A DNA stretch of 64,000 nucleotides from Buttiauxella selenatireducens (GTDB lineage: Bacteria; Pseudomonadota; Gammaproteobacteria; Enterobacterales; Enterobacteriaceae), in assembly GCF_031432975.1 (NCBI RefSeq), contig NZ_CP133838.1:4588001-4652000 (forward strand). Reading direction: 5' to 3'. The stretch's first letter is position 1. Every line of letters starts with the position of its first letter. Made by a program: the position numbers and the translations under genes. Under the pieces are notes generated by a model. It saw nothing but the letters and a program-made list of their open reading frames with translations. It had not been told where the DNA came from and ran no database searches. This document shows positions 25,970 to 35,978 of the stretch, piece after piece.

Positions 25970-27322
25970 TTACTGCCCGGCGATTTTCATCTCCGGTAAC
26001 AGCACTGAACCACACTGAATGTTACTGCGCTTCTCAATATCACTGCCTACTGTGACAATTTCTCGCCACATATCTTTTAAATTTCCGGCGATGGTAATTT
26101 CACTCACCGGATACTGGATTTCGCCATTCTCAACCCAGAAACCAGACGCGCCACGCGAATAGTCGCCGGTGATGCCGCTTACGCCCTGGCCCATCAATTC
26201 AGTGACCACCAGACCCGTGCCCATCTCTTTTAGCATCCCGTCGAAGTCCAAACCGCGCCCTTCGATTCGCCAGTTATGGATACCACCCGCATGGCCGGTG
26301 CTTTTCAGGCCCAGTTTGCGGGCAGAATAGTTGGTCAGCAGCCATTGTTGCAGGATGCCGTCTTTAATAATGTCGCGGCGCTCTGTGCGAACCCCTTCAC
26401 TATCAAACGGCGTGGATGCCAGGCCTTTGAGCAGATGCGGGTGTTCTTCAATTGTCAGCCATTCCGGCAGGATTTGCTTCCCGAGCGAATCAAGCAGGAA
26501 AGTCGATTTACGGTAAACCGAGCCACCTGCAATCGCGCCAACCAAATGCCCGAACAGGCCGGTTGCTGCTTCGGCAGCAAAAATAACCGGTGCTTTCATG
26601 GTAGACAATTTACGCGGAGACAGACGTGCCAGCGTGCGGCGAGCGCACTCAATGCCAACGGATTCCGGGCTATCCAGGTCTTCCATCGCACGGCCAATGG
26701 TGTACGCGTAATCACGTTCCATCTCACCGTTCACTTCTGCAATCACACAGCTTGAAAGCGAGTGGCGAGTCGAGCAATAGCTTTGCAGCATGCCGTTACT
26801 GTTGCCGAACACTTTAATGCCGTAGTGGCTGTTAAAGCTGCCGCCTTCGGTATTGTTGATGCGCTTATCGACGTTCAGTGACGCGTTTTCAGCGCGCGCA
26901 GCCAGCTCAATGGCGCGGTCGGCGTCCATTTCAGTGGGGTGGAAAAGATCTAAATCTGGCGCGTCAAAGGCCAGTAATTCTTTATCAGCCACACCCGCGA
27001 ACGGATCTGGCGACGTGTAGCGGGCGATATCCAAAGCAGCCTGCACGGTACGCGCCACGGCATCCGGGCTGAGATCGGTGGTGGAGGCACTGCCTTTACG
27101 GTTTTGATGATAGACGGTGATGCCTAACGCACCATCGCTGTTAAATTCGACATTTTCCACCTCACCGTATCGCGTACTGACGCTGATACCAGTGGTTTTA
27201 CTGACGGCAACTTCTGCGCCATCGGACTGAGCGGAGGCCAGTTCCAGCGCCTGAGATACTGCGTGTTCCAGAACCTGACGTTGTTGTGCTACTTGCGTGT
27301 TTACTTTCATCGCTACTGCCAT
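25970..27322 (-). CDS. pmbA: Metalloprotease PmbA/TldE
   Basis: A 450-residue protein nearly identical over most of its length to E. coli PmbA (TldE), the partner of TldD in a cytosolic metalloprotease that processes microcin B17 and degrades CcdA. Conserved segments include [20 protein letters not shown] and [18 protein letters not shown]-like end. PmbA itself lacks the zinc site, which is in TldD. The start MAVAMKV agrees with the E. coli MALAMKV start, although no strong ribosome binding site is seen. It is divergent from yjgA. Confidence 0.96.
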   Translation of the reverse strand: MAVAMKVNTQVAQQRQVLEHAVSQALELASAQSDGAEVAVSKTTGISVSTRYGEVENVEFNSDGALGITVYHQNRKGSASTTDLSPDAVARTVQAALDIARYTSPDPFAGVADKELLAFDAPDLDLFHPTEMDADRAIELAARAENASLNVDKRINNTEGGSFNSHYGIKVFGNSNGMLQSYCSTRHSLSSCVIAEVNGEMERDYAYTIGRAMEDLDSPESVGIECARRTLARLSPRKLSTMKAPVIFAAEAATGLFGHLVGAIAGGSVYRKSTFLLDSLGKQILPEWLTIEEHPHLLKGLASTPFDSEGVRTERRDIIKDGILQQWLLTNYSARKLGLKSTGHAGGIHNWRIEGRGLDFDGMLKEMGTGLVVTELMGQGVSGITGDYSRGASGFWVENGEIQYPVSEITIAGNLKDMWREIVTVGSDIEKRSNIQCGSVLLPEMKIAGQ

Positions 27323-27420
27323 AATGTAAGGTGAGTGATTTAAGTCTAACAGGAACAGAACAATTTCGCAGTGAACAGGCTTTACTGGTAGAATTAGCCA
27401 CTTTTTTTAAGGAGCCTAAT

Positions 27421-27972
27421 ATGACTAAGCAGCCCGATGACTGGCTCGACGACGTACCAGATAACGAAAATGAAGACGAAGATGATGAGATTATCTGGGT
27501 CAGTAAAAGCGAAATTAAACGTGATGCCGAGGAATTAAAACGCCTGGGTATGGAACTGATGGAGTTGGGCAAGAACGCGCTCGACAAGATCCCTCTTGAT
27601 GATGATTTGCGTGCCGCGATTGAATTAGCGCAGAAAATCAAAAAAGAAGGCCGTCGCCGTCAGGTTCAGTTGATTGGTAAAATGATGCGTTCGCGTGACA
27701 TGGATCCTATCCGTCAGGCGCTCGATAAACTGAAAAACCGTCACAACCAACAAGTTGCGCTGTTCCATAAACTGGAAGCATTGCGCGATCGTTTGGTTGA
27801 AGAAGGTGATGACGCAATGAGTGAAGTGCTAAGACTTTACCCGGATGCCGATCGCCAGCAACTGCGTGTACTGATCCGTAACGCTCAAAAAGAGAAGGCA
27901 GCCAACAAGCCGCCAAAATCTTACCGCCAGATTTTCTCTTATTTGCGCGAACTGGCCGAAGCCCAGGCTTAA
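27421..27972 (+). CDS. darP: Ribosome-associated protein DarP/YjgA
   Basis: A 183-residue basic/acidic mixed protein of the DarP (YjgA, DUF615) family, which associates with the 50S subunit during late assembly near the peptidyl transferase centre. The start [16 protein letters not shown] is chosen because AAGGAG lies seven bases upstream; the upstream 30 codons of the frame lack such a signal. The acidic N-terminal tract is typical. It is divergent from pmbA and converges with mpl across a hairpin-repeat array. Confidence 0.95.
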   Translation: MTKQPDDWLDDVPDNENEDEDDEIIWVSKSEIKRDAEELKRLGMELMELGKNALDKIPLDDDLRAAIELAQKIKKEGRRRQVQLIGKMMRSRDMDPIRQALDKLKNRHNQQVALFHKLEALRDRLVEEGDDAMSEVLRLYPDADRQQLRVLIRNAQKEKAANKPPKSYRQIFSYLRELAEAQA

Positions 27973-27978
27973 CACCGA

Positions 27979-28140
27979 CCCTCATCCCGGCCTTCTCCCT
28001 CAGGGAGAAGGAGAAAATCTGGCTCTCCTTTCCCTCAGGGAGAAGGAGAAAATCTGGATCCCCTTTCCCTCAGGGAGAAGGAGAAAACCAGACACCGGGC
28101 TATCCCCTCTCCCTCAGGGAGAGGGTTAGGGTGAGGGTTG
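27979..28140. repeat. Hairpin repeat array between darP and mpl
   Basis: Four hairpins in a row (TTCTCCCTCAGGGAGAA, then TTTCCCTCAGGGAGAAGG twice, then CTCTCCCTCAGGGAGAG), the first three followed by a GAGAAAA spacer. The whole element begins CCCTCATCCC and ends GGGTTAGGGTGAGGG, so its ends are inverted. It lies between convergent genes and probably blocks read-through both ways. Confidence 0.9.
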
Positions 28141-28156
28141 TTTCACCTTCCCCCTA

Positions 28157-29527
28157 TTACTGGTTCTCGGCTTTCTTCGCCAGCGCATCCAGCAATTTCT
28201 GATGAATACCACCGAAACCACCGTTGCTCATTACCAGAATGTGGTCACCCGGCTGCGCGGTTTTCATCACCAAATCCACCAGCGTGTCGACATCCGCACT
28301 CCAGTGCGCAGGCTGAATACAGGCTTCTGCCACTTCCACGACCTGCCAGGGAATATGCGGTGGCTGGAGTAAAAAGACTTCATCTGCACGGCCTAAAGAA
28401 GGGGCGAGATCGTCTTTGCTGAGGCCCATTTTCATGGTGTTAGAGCGCGGCTCAAGCACGGCCAAAATACGCGCGGTTCCGCCCACTTTGCCACGCAACG
28501 CAGCAAGCGTTGCCAGAATCGCCGTTGGATGGTGAGCAAAATCGTCATACACCGTTACGCCGTTCGCTTCACCGCGCAATTCAAGACGGCGACGCGCATT
28601 CACGAAACTGTCCAACGCTTTCGCTGCATCAGCAGGCGTCACACCCACATGGCGCGCAGCGGCAATCGCCATCAGCCCGTTATGCATGTTGTGTTCGCCC
28701 ACTAGCTGCCAGTGCACTTCACCGACGCGTTCGCCATCCAGATACACTTCCCAGTGAGAAGCATCCGGATTGAGTTTCTTCGCCTGCCAGTGGCCTTGTT
28801 CGCCCACCAGCTCTTGCTCGCTCCAGCAACCCATCGCCAGCGTTTGCTTAATATTGGCGTCGTTTTCAGGCCAGATGATTTTCCCCTGCCCCGGCACAAT
28901 ACGCACCAGATGGTGGAACTGTTTCTGAATCGCTTTCAGGTCGTCAAAAATGTCCGCGTGATCGAACTCAAGATTATTGAGGATCAACGTGCGCGGGCAG
29001 TAATGCACGAATTTGGAACGCTTGTCGAAGAACGCACAGTCGTATTCATCGGCTTCAATCACGAAGAATGAGCTTTCACCCAGACGCGCAGAAACGTCGA
29101 AATTACCCGGTACTCCGCCAATCACGAAACCCGGTTTGTAGCCGCAGGCTTCCAGAATCCAGGTCGCCATTCCTGCCGTCGTCGTTTTGCCGTGCGTTCC
29201 CGCAACCGCAATCACCCAACGGTCGCGTAGCACGAAGTCGTGCAACCACTGTGGGCCTGACATGTAAGGGATGTTTTTCTCGAGCACCGCTTCAACACAA
29301 GGATTACCGCGCGTCATGGCGTTGCCAATGATCACTAAATCCGGCTGAGGATCGAGTTGGCTTGCGTCGTAACCTTGAATTAAATCAATCCCCTGCTCTT
29401 GTAGCAGAGTGCTCATCGGTGGGTATACGTTGGCGTCCGAGCCCGTAACTTCATGGCCGAGGGAACGGGCCAGCATTGCCAGGCCACCCATGAAGGTGCC
29501 GCAAATACCCAGTATATGAATGCGCAT
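28157..29527 (-). CDS. mpl: UDP-MurNAc:L-Ala-gamma-D-Glu-meso-DAP ligase
   Basis: A 456-residue Mur-ligase-family enzyme of cell-wall recycling. It joins the recovered tripeptide L-Ala-gamma-D-Glu-meso-diaminopimelate to UDP-MurNAc. The ATP-binding loop AGTHGKTTT is at about 112-120, and the N-terminal MRIHILGICGTFMGG matches the family. Conserved HH in VYDDFAHHPTA and the C-terminal MSNGGFGGIH are also seen. It is divergent from fbp, as in E. coli. Confidence 0.96.
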   Translation of the reverse strand: MRIHILGICGTFMGGLAMLARSLGHEVTGSDANVYPPMSTLLQEQGIDLIQGYDASQLDPQPDLVIIGNAMTRGNPCVEAVLEKNIPYMSGPQWLHDFVLRDRWVIAVAGTHGKTTTAGMATWILEACGYKPGFVIGGVPGNFDVSARLGESSFFVIEADEYDCAFFDKRSKFVHYCPRTLILNNLEFDHADIFDDLKAIQKQFHHLVRIVPGQGKIIWPENDANIKQTLAMGCWSEQELVGEQGHWQAKKLNPDASHWEVYLDGERVGEVHWQLVGEHNMHNGLMAIAAARHVGVTPADAAKALDSFVNARRRLELRGEANGVTVYDDFAHHPTAILATLAALRGKVGGTARILAVLEPRSNTMKMGLSKDDLAPSLGRADEVFLLQPPHIPWQVVEVAEACIQPAHWSADVDTLVDLVMKTAQPGDHILVMSNGGFGGIHQKLLDALAKKAENQ

Positions 29528-29700
29528 AAATCTATCCTTTCATTATTTGGCGCACATTCTAACCGCATGTGGGGTGCTGGCAAATCGCATTTAAGTTAAT
29601 TCCGTATTTTGCTGGCGCGATTCACCTGTACGCGACTATTTGAATCTTTGTTAGGATTGTTGCAGACGCTTTATCCAACATAAGATGCAGGGAAAGTATT

Positions 29701-30699
29701 ATGAAAACGTTAGGTGAATTTATTGTCGAAAAGCAGCATGAGTTCTCGCACGCTACCGGTGAACTGACTGCATTGTTGTCGGCAATAAAGCTCGGCGCAA
29801 AAATCATCCACCGCGACATCAACAAAGCGGGTCTGGTGGATATTTTAGGTGCCAGCGGAGCTGAAAACATCCAGGGCGAAGTGCAGCAAAAACTTGACCT
29901 GTTCGCGAACGAAAAACTGAAAGCAGCACTGAAAGCCCGAGGGATTGTGGCGGGTGTTGCTTCCGAAGAAGAAGATGACATTGTTGTTTTCGAAGGCGCG
30001 GAACATGCCAAGTACGTGGTGCTGATGGACCCGCTTGATGGCTCCTCAAACATCGACGTCAACGTGTCAGTGGGTACGATTTTCTCTATCTACCGCCGTA
30101 TCACTCCGGTAGGTACGCCAGTCACCGAAGCCGATTTCCTCCAGCCGGGTAATAAGCAAGTGGCAGCAGGTTATGTGGTGTACGGCTCCTCAACCATGTT
30201 GGTTTATACCACCGGTTGTGGCGTGCATGCTTTCACTTACGATCCGTCACTGGGCGTGTTCTGCCTGTGCCAGGAACGTATGCGCTTCCCGGACAAAGGA
30301 AACACCTACTCCATCAACGAAGGGAACTACATCCGTTTCCCTACAGGGGTGAAGAAATACATTAAGTTCTGTCAGGAAGAAGACGCCAACACGCAGCGCC
30401 CTTATACCTCGCGCTACATCGGCTCTCTGGTGGCAGACTTCCACCGTAACCTGCTCAAAGGCGGGATTTACCTCTATCCAAGCACCGCAAGCCACCCGGA
30501 AGGGAAACTGCGTTTGCTGTATGAAGGTAATCCGATGGCATTCCTGGCTGAGCAAGCGGGCGGTAAAGCGAGTGACGGTAAAGAACGTATTCTGGATATC
30601 ATCCCTGAAACCCTGCACCAGCGTCGTCCGTTCTTTGTCGGTAATGAGCATATGGTTGATGATGTAGAGCGCTTTATTCGTGAGTTCCCGGACGCTTAA
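29701..30699 (+). CDS. fbp: Fructose-1,6-bisphosphatase class I
   Basis: A 332-residue gluconeogenic enzyme that hydrolyses fructose-1,6-bisphosphate to fructose-6-phosphate. The metal and phosphate-binding motif [13 protein letters not shown] is at about 115, and EEEDDIVVF supplies further metal ligands. Length equals that of E. coli Fbp. The gene ends before a hairpin-repeat array that separates it from the convergent chemoreceptor gene, which E. coli lacks here. Confidence 0.97.
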   Translation: MKTLGEFIVEKQHEFSHATGELTALLSAIKLGAKIIHRDINKAGLVDILGASGAENIQGEVQQKLDLFANEKLKAALKARGIVAGVASEEEDDIVVFEGAEHAKYVVLMDPLDGSSNIDVNVSVGTIFSIYRRITPVGTPVTEADFLQPGNKQVAAGYVVYGSSTMLVYTTGCGVHAFTYDPSLGVFCLCQERMRFPDKGNTYSINEGNYIRFPTGVKKYIKFCQEEDANTQRPYTSRYIGSLVADFHRNLLKGGIYLYPSTASHPEGKLRLLYEGNPMAFLAEQAGGKASDGKERILDIIPETLHQRRPFFVGNEHMVDDVERFIREFPDA

Positions 30700-30702
30700 G
30701 GC

Positions 30703-30831
30703 CCCGCCCTCGCCCTCACCCCGCCCCTCTCCCCCAGGAGAGGGAGAAAACCGTACCGTTCCCTCTCCTGGGAGAGAGGGAGAAAACCATACTGTTCCCT
30801 CTCCTGGGGGAGAGGGTTAGGGTGAGGGCAA
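30703..30831. repeat. Hairpin repeat array between fbp and the chemoreceptor gene
   Basis: Three hairpins of CCTCTCCC..GGAGAGGG type, separated by AGAAAACC spacers. Outer ends are CCCTCACCCC and GGGTTAGGGTGAGGG. It sits between convergent genes, six bases from the stop of the chemoreceptor gene. Confidence 0.9.
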
Positions 30832-30836
30832 AAAAA

Positions 30837-32390
30837 TTAACACCTAAACGTCGCCATTGCCGCCACAAGCTGCTGCGACTGCTCCTCCAGTGAACGGGTC
30901 GCTGCTGTAGACTCCTGAACCAACGCCGCATTCTGCTGCGCCGCTTCATCCATCTGACTAACCGCGATATTCACCTGCTCGATACCGTGGCTTTGTTCAT
31001 TGGATGCACTGGCAATTTCACGCACCAGTCGGGTCATGCGCATCACTTCTTCCGCAATCTCATCCATTGTTTCACCCGCTTGCTGTGCCAGTTCGCGACC
31101 TTCGCCAACGTGATTTTGTGAATCTGAAATAAGCGAGCGGATCTCTTTTGCTGCATCAGCGCTGCGGCTGGCGAGCGTGCGAACTTCACCCGCGACTACC
31201 GCAAACCCACGACCTTGCTCACCCGCTCGTGCCGCTTCCACCGAGGCATTCAGCGCCAGAATATTGGTCTGGAAGGCGATACCGTCAATCACGCTCAGTA
31301 TGTCTGCGATGCGGCCTGAGCTACTGGAGATATCCTGCATTTTTTCAATGACGTAACACACCATTTCGCTGCCGCGATCGGCGATATCCGAAACGTCTTT
31401 TGCTAACTTATGCGCCTGCTCCGCGTTGTCGGCATTCTGTTTAACCGTCGCGGTAATCTGCTCCATGCTGGCAGCAGTTTGTTCGAGCGATGTTGCGGTT
31501 GATTCAGTGCGCTGGGAAAGATTGAGGTTACCCGCGGCCAATTCCCGGCTGCCGGTATCAATTTGCGAGCTGGCGTCACGTACGCGGCTTACGGATTCCA
31601 TCAGGGAATCACGCATCACGGTAATGGCCGCCGCCAGGCGACCGAACTCGTTATTACCCGCAGGTGGCAATGTCTGGGTTAAATCGCCTTTAGCGACAAA
31701 CTCCAGTTGTTCAATCGACTGGTTAAGCGGTTTAAGCAGCAAATGACGCAGCGCCAGCCACACCAGCACGATAATCCCGGCGGTGAGCAATGCTGCAATA
31801 ATGATAAGCGTCAGGACGATGGTTTTGTGCCGTTGCACCGCTTCAACTTCGCTGTTGCCGCGCTGTTCGCCCCACTGTTTGAAAATCTCCACGTCAGTAT
31901 CAAACTTCTGCGACAACGGAATCAGAGTGTGTTCGAGCAAATCGTAATAATCATCGGGGCTTTGTTTGGTGAGGGCAGCCAGCATCGGGTTGATGCCTTT
32001 AGAGACGTATTCTGCATAGGTTTGCGCTAAATTCTGGATCAGGCGATTGCCTTCTTCATCACCGACACCGCTGTCGATAAAGTCTTTTAACTGCTGTTGC
32101 GCTGCATTCACATCACTGGTGACATAGTCGGTGGATTTGGTCGCATCTTCCAGCAAACCAATCTCCATCTGCCGAACCGCCTGCCCCGCCCCGTTGCGCG
32201 CACGCAACAAAGAGATATAGCCGTCCGACAAGCGCACCATCTGCTCGCCCTGTAAGCGATTGATATTCTGGAGTGAAACAGAACTTTGTTGCAGCGCGTA
32301 AATGCCCATGCCGCTGACAAATAACAATAGAAAGGTCATGACTGCCAGTAACGTCAGCAGCCCCGTGCGAATAGACAAATTTCTCAACAT
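30837..32390 (-). CDS. Methyl-accepting chemotaxis protein
   Basis: A 517-residue transmembrane chemoreceptor. TM1 is at about 10-32, a Tar/Tsr-like four-helix sensor domain spans about 35-190, TM2 is at about 192-215, and a HAMP domain follows. The cytoplasmic signalling hairpin has the conserved tip (ILALNASVEAARAGEQGRGF, about 380-400). The C-terminus ends VAAMATFRC without the NWETF-type tether for CheR/CheB. It is 57 bases downstream of yjfF on the same strand, so it may be co-transcribed with the galactofuranose transporter and could sense that system's binding protein or sugar. This gene is absent from this place in E. coli. Ligand is unknown. Confidence 0.93.
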   Translation of the reverse strand: MLRNLSIRTGLLTLLAVMTFLLLFVSGMGIYALQQSSVSLQNINRLQGEQMVRLSDGYISLLRARNGAGQAVRQMEIGLLEDATKSTDYVTSDVNAAQQQLKDFIDSGVGDEEGNRLIQNLAQTYAEYVSKGINPMLAALTKQSPDDYYDLLEHTLIPLSQKFDTDVEIFKQWGEQRGNSEVEAVQRHKTIVLTLIIIAALLTAGIIVLVWLALRHLLLKPLNQSIEQLEFVAKGDLTQTLPPAGNNEFGRLAAAITVMRDSLMESVSRVRDASSQIDTGSRELAAGNLNLSQRTESTATSLEQTAASMEQITATVKQNADNAEQAHKLAKDVSDIADRGSEMVCYVIEKMQDISSSSGRIADILSVIDGIAFQTNILALNASVEAARAGEQGRGFAVVAGEVRTLASRSADAAKEIRSLISDSQNHVGEGRELAQQAGETMDEIAEEVMRMTRLVREIASASNEQSHGIEQVNIAVSQMDEAAQQNAALVQESTAATRSLEEQSQQLVAAMATFRC

Positions 32391-32446
32391 GCTCTTTTCC
32401 CGGTGGCAGTACGATTTGTGGGTTATCGGCAGCCACCGGAGAAAGT

Positions 32447-33442
32447 TTAGTCAGTTCGGACACTAATCCGCTTCACCGGCGAGCTTTGGCGGTTTTCCCA
32501 TAGCACGGTCAGGCCGCGTTGTAGGGCAATGAAAATGAACAGTAAAATACCGATGGCGATTTTCGTCCACCAGGAACTGAGCGTGCCGTCAAAGTTGATA
32601 TACGTCTGAATCAGCCCCTGAATCGCCACACCAAACAGCGTGCCGAGAACGGTTCCGACGCCGCCGCTTAACAGCGTGCCGCCAATCACCACCGAGGCAA
32701 TCGCATCCAGTTCCACCCCCATACCCGCCAGCGCATAACCCGCTGAGGTATAGAGCGAAAAAACAATCCCAGCGAGCGTGGCGAGGCCAGTCGAGAGCAT
32801 ATAAATACGGACAGTGGTGCTGCGCGTTGAAATCCCCATCAGGTTTGCTGACGTGGCATTGCCGCCAATGGCGTACACCTGATTGCCAAAACGAGTACGG
32901 TGCGCAAGGAAAATGCCAATGACGACGACGGCTAACATCAGCAAGCCCATGGCGCTCAAACGCCCGCCGCCGGGAATACGCCAGGCGAGGTTTGAAAGAG
33001 TGTCATAAATCGGGTGATCAATGGGAATTGACTCTTCCGACACCAGGTAACTGACTCCGCGCAGGAAGAACATGCCGGCGAGCGTAATGATAAAGGCGGG
33101 AATTTTCAGCCCATCAATCAGCAGCCCCATAAATGCGCCAAATGCACAGCCCATCACCAGCACCAGCGGGAAAGCGACTAACGGCGATAATCCCCAGAAG
33201 CCAATCGCCTTCGCCAGGAATACCCCGGTAAAAGCGATCACCGAACCGACCGAAAGATCGATGCCGCCGGACAGAATCACAAAGGTCATGCCGACAGCAA
33301 TAATTCCGAGAAACGCGTTATCGGTCAAAATGTTGCAAATCACCCGCGTGGACGCAAAACCGGGGAATTGCGTCAGACAGTACAGATACCCCAGCACAAA
33401 CACCGCCAGGGTAATCATCAACGGTAAGTTACGTTTGATCAT
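32447..33442 (-). CDS. yjfF: Galactofuranose ABC transporter permease YjfF
   Basis: A 331-residue inner-membrane permease nearly identical to E. coli YjfF. With YtfT it forms the channel for galactofuranose uptake, driven by YtfR. About nine to ten membrane segments; conserved GMTFVILSGGIDLSVGSV near residue 55. The start MIKRNLPL is chosen by homology and AAAGGA upstream; nine extra residues of the frame are discarded. It overlaps ytfT by 14 bases. Confidence 0.95.
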   Translation of the reverse strand: MIKRNLPLMITLAVFVLGYLYCLTQFPGFASTRVICNILTDNAFLGIIAVGMTFVILSGGIDLSVGSVIAFTGVFLAKAIGFWGLSPLVAFPLVLVMGCAFGAFMGLLIDGLKIPAFIITLAGMFFLRGVSYLVSEESIPIDHPIYDTLSNLAWRIPGGGRLSAMGLLMLAVVVIGIFLAHRTRFGNQVYAIGGNATSANLMGISTRSTTVRIYMLSTGLATLAGIVFSLYTSAGYALAGMGVELDAIASVVIGGTLLSGGVGTVLGTLFGVAIQGLIQTYINFDGTLSSWWTKIAIGILLFIFIALQRGLTVLWENRQSSPVKRISVRTD

Positions 33443-34457
33443 GGCGACGGAGTCCTTTGAGCAGAGCAATAAAACGTGGTGACTGAACGATCAGCACGCA
33501 CATCACCACCACGGCTTTCACCACCTGGTTAAGCTCAGGTGGGAAACCCGAAAGCAGAATGCCGGTGTTCATCCCCTGAATAATCAGCGCGCCAATCACG
33601 GAGAGCGCGATATTAAAACGCCCGCCCATCAGCGAGCCGCCACCGATGACCACTGCTAAAATCGCGTCCAGCTCCAGCCACAGCCCGGCGTTATTGGCAT
33701 CGGCACCACGAATATCAGCAGCCACAATAATCCCGGCAATCGCCGCGCACAGGCCACTTAATACGTAAGTCAGCATCACAACGAGACGGGTATTCACTCC
33801 GGCATTTTTGGCAGCGCGAATGTTGATCCCCACCGATTCGATAAACAGACCCAGTGCCGTTTTGCGGGTAAACAACCAGAAGATCAGCAGCGTTGCCAAC
33901 ACGATTATCACCGGCGTCGGGAAGAAGAACAGCGAACCGCTGCCGAGATACGAAAGGTTTGGCGAGTTAAAGGTAACGATCTGCCCGGCGGTGATCAGTT
34001 GCGCGACCCCGCGTCCGGCGACCATCAGGATAAGCGTGGCAACAAACGGCTGAATTTTGAGGATTGCCACCAGAATCCCGTTCCACAAACCTGCCAGAAC
34101 ACCGACGCCGAGCGAAGCCAGAATCACCACCGCCAGACTGTGCCCGCCAACGGTTAACGTGGCGGCAGTGGCTCCGGCAATCGCCATCACCGCGCCGACG
34201 GAAAGATCGATGCCGCCAGTGGCGATCACCAGCGTCATGCCAATGGCTAATAATGCGACAGGGGCCGCACGGTTAAGAATGTCTATCGGGCTGCCAAACA
34301 GCCGCCCGTTTTGCACCACGATATCGAAAAAATGGTTGGCGACCAGGCTATCAACCAACAGGACCAGCACCAGCGCCACCAACTGCGGAATGCCTGGCGG
34401 CCAGCGGAAACTCCGCTTTGGCTTGTCGACATCCGTCTGCGGCAATGAACGAGGCAT
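33429..34457 (-). CDS. ytfT: Galactofuranose ABC transporter permease YtfT
   Basis: A 342-residue permease of the ribose/galactose ABC family, paired with YjfF. The motif GMTLVIATGGIDLSVGAVMA marks the conserved membrane core. The start MPRSLPQTDVDKP is set by AAGGAG nine bases upstream; ten upstream codons are discarded. It follows ytfR by 13 bases and overlaps yjfF. Confidence 0.95.
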   Translation of the reverse strand: MPRSLPQTDVDKPKRSFRWPPGIPQLVALVLVLLVDSLVANHFFDIVVQNGRLFGSPIDILNRAAPVALLAIGMTLVIATGGIDLSVGAVMAIAGATAATLTVGGHSLAVVILASLGVGVLAGLWNGILVAILKIQPFVATLILMVAGRGVAQLITAGQIVTFNSPNLSYLGSGSLFFFPTPVIIVLATLLIFWLFTRKTALGLFIESVGINIRAAKNAGVNTRLVVMLTYVLSGLCAAIAGIIVAADIRGADANNAGLWLELDAILAVVIGGGSLMGGRFNIALSVIGALIIQGMNTGILLSGFPPELNQVVKAVVVMCVLIVQSPRFIALLKGLRRHDQT

Positions 34458-34470
34458 CACGTTTAACTCC

Positions 34471-35973
34471 TTATGCCGCAATGGCATTCATAATTGCCGA
34501 TACAGAAAGCTCAGCCAGTGGGATCTCCGCCACCTGCTGCCTGTCACGCATGATGATCACCCTGTCCGCATAACCCACCAGTTCTTCGAGTTCAGACGAG
34601 ATAACCAACAGCGCCAGGCCATCGGCACAGAGCGTTTCGATCAAACGGATAATTTCGGCGTGCGCGCCAACGTCGATCCCGCGAGTAGGCTCGTCGAGGA
34701 TCAGGAATTGGGGTTTGGTCAGCAACCAGCGCGACAGCAGGACTTTTTGTTGATTGCCGCCAGAGAGAAATTCAATCGGCTGATCGGGGCCAGGCGTGCG
34801 GATCCCCAGTTGGCGGATAAACCGTTCGGCAATCTGGTACTGCTCACGTTTCGGGATCGGTCGCAGCCAGCCGCGCTGGGCCTGCAAGGCGAGGATAATA
34901 TTTTCGCGCACCGAAGCGGCGGCAATAATACCATCGGTTTTCCTGTCTTCCGGGCAGAATCCAATCCCCAGCGACGAGGCTTTATGCGGTGAGCGCAACG
35001 ACTGCTGCTTGCCTTTGATCCACGCGTTGCCGCTGTCTGCGGGCTTGATCCCAAATATCACTTCAGCCGTTTCGGTACGGCCCGATCCCAGCAGCCCGGC
35101 AAGACCGACGATCTCACCTGGGCGAACGTCGAGATCGAACGGGTTGATCACCCCTTTTTTACCGAAGTCTTTAAACGCGGCGACGGGTTTATCGCTTAGC
35201 AATGTGCGGCCTGCGCGGTTCAGCGCGTTGGTTTCCAGCTCGCGCCCCAGCATCATTTTGACCAGTTCGATCTGCGGCAGATCGGCTGTTGTCCGCGTAC
35301 CAACAAACGCGCCGTTGCGCAGAACGGTGATCCTGTCAGTGACTTCATAAACTTGATCGAGGAAGTGCGTGACGAAGATCAGACTCACACCCTGATCGCG
35401 CAACTGGCGCATCAGGGTAAAAAGCATTTCGACCTCTTTGGTATCGAGGCTGGCGGTCGGTTCGTCAAGGATCAACACTTTGGCCGACAGATCAATGGCC
35501 CGGCAAATCGCCACGATCTGCTGCATCGCCACCGAATAACGGTTCAGCGGTTCGGCGACATCCAGCGAAAAACCGTAGGATTCCATCAGACGGGTGGCGC
35601 GCTTTTCCATCTCTTTGCGTTGTAAAAACCCAAAGCGGCGTGGCTCGCGGCCAATAAACAGATTGTCTGCCACCGACATGTTCGGCAGCAGGTTAACTTC
35701 CTGATACACCGTACCGATGCCAAGCTGCTGGGCATGAGCGGTGTTTTTCGGTGAAATCAGTTCACCCTCGAGATAAATATTGCCGCTATCGCGTTGGTAA
35801 ACGCCGGTAAGGGCTTTGATAAGCGTAGATTTTCCAGCGCCGTTTTCGCCCAATAACGCCATGATTTCGCCGCGTTTAAGGCTGAAGTCGACTTTGTCGA
35901 GCGCTTTGACCCCTGGGAAATGTTTCGATAAGCCTTCCGTGCGCAGAATTTCCTGGTTGTTGTTTGTGTTCAT
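34471..35973 (-). CDS. ytfR: Galactofuranose ABC transporter ATPase YtfR
   Basis: A 500-residue double ATPase of the sugar ABC family. The first Walker A is GENGAGKST (42-50), with the Walker B VLILDEPTASLD near 170; the second half has FLSGGNQQKVLLSRWL and FLILDEPTRGID. It powers galactofuranose import through YtfT-YjfF. The ribosome binding site (GAGG, about nine bases upstream of the ATG) is formed by the left end of the hairpin-repeat array that fills the ytfQ-ytfR gap, so the repeat is part of this gene's translation signal. Confidence 0.96.
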   Translation of the reverse strand: MNTNNNQEILRTEGLSKHFPGVKALDKVDFSLKRGEIMALLGENGAGKSTLIKALTGVYQRDSGNIYLEGELISPKNTAHAQQLGIGTVYQEVNLLPNMSVADNLFIGREPRRFGFLQRKEMEKRATRLMESYGFSLDVAEPLNRYSVAMQQIVAICRAIDLSAKVLILDEPTASLDTKEVEMLFTLMRQLRDQGVSLIFVTHFLDQVYEVTDRITVLRNGAFVGTRTTADLPQIELVKMMLGRELETNALNRAGRTLLSDKPVAAFKDFGKKGVINPFDLDVRPGEIVGLAGLLGSGRTETAEVIFGIKPADSGNAWIKGKQQSLRSPHKASSLGIGFCPEDRKTDGIIAAASVRENIILALQAQRGWLRPIPKREQYQIAERFIRQLGIRTPGPDQPIEFLSGGNQQKVLLSRWLLTKPQFLILDEPTRGIDVGAHAEIIRLIETLCADGLALLVISSELEELVGYADRVIIMRDRQQVAEIPLAELSVSAIMNAIAA

Positions 35974-35978
35974 TACAG

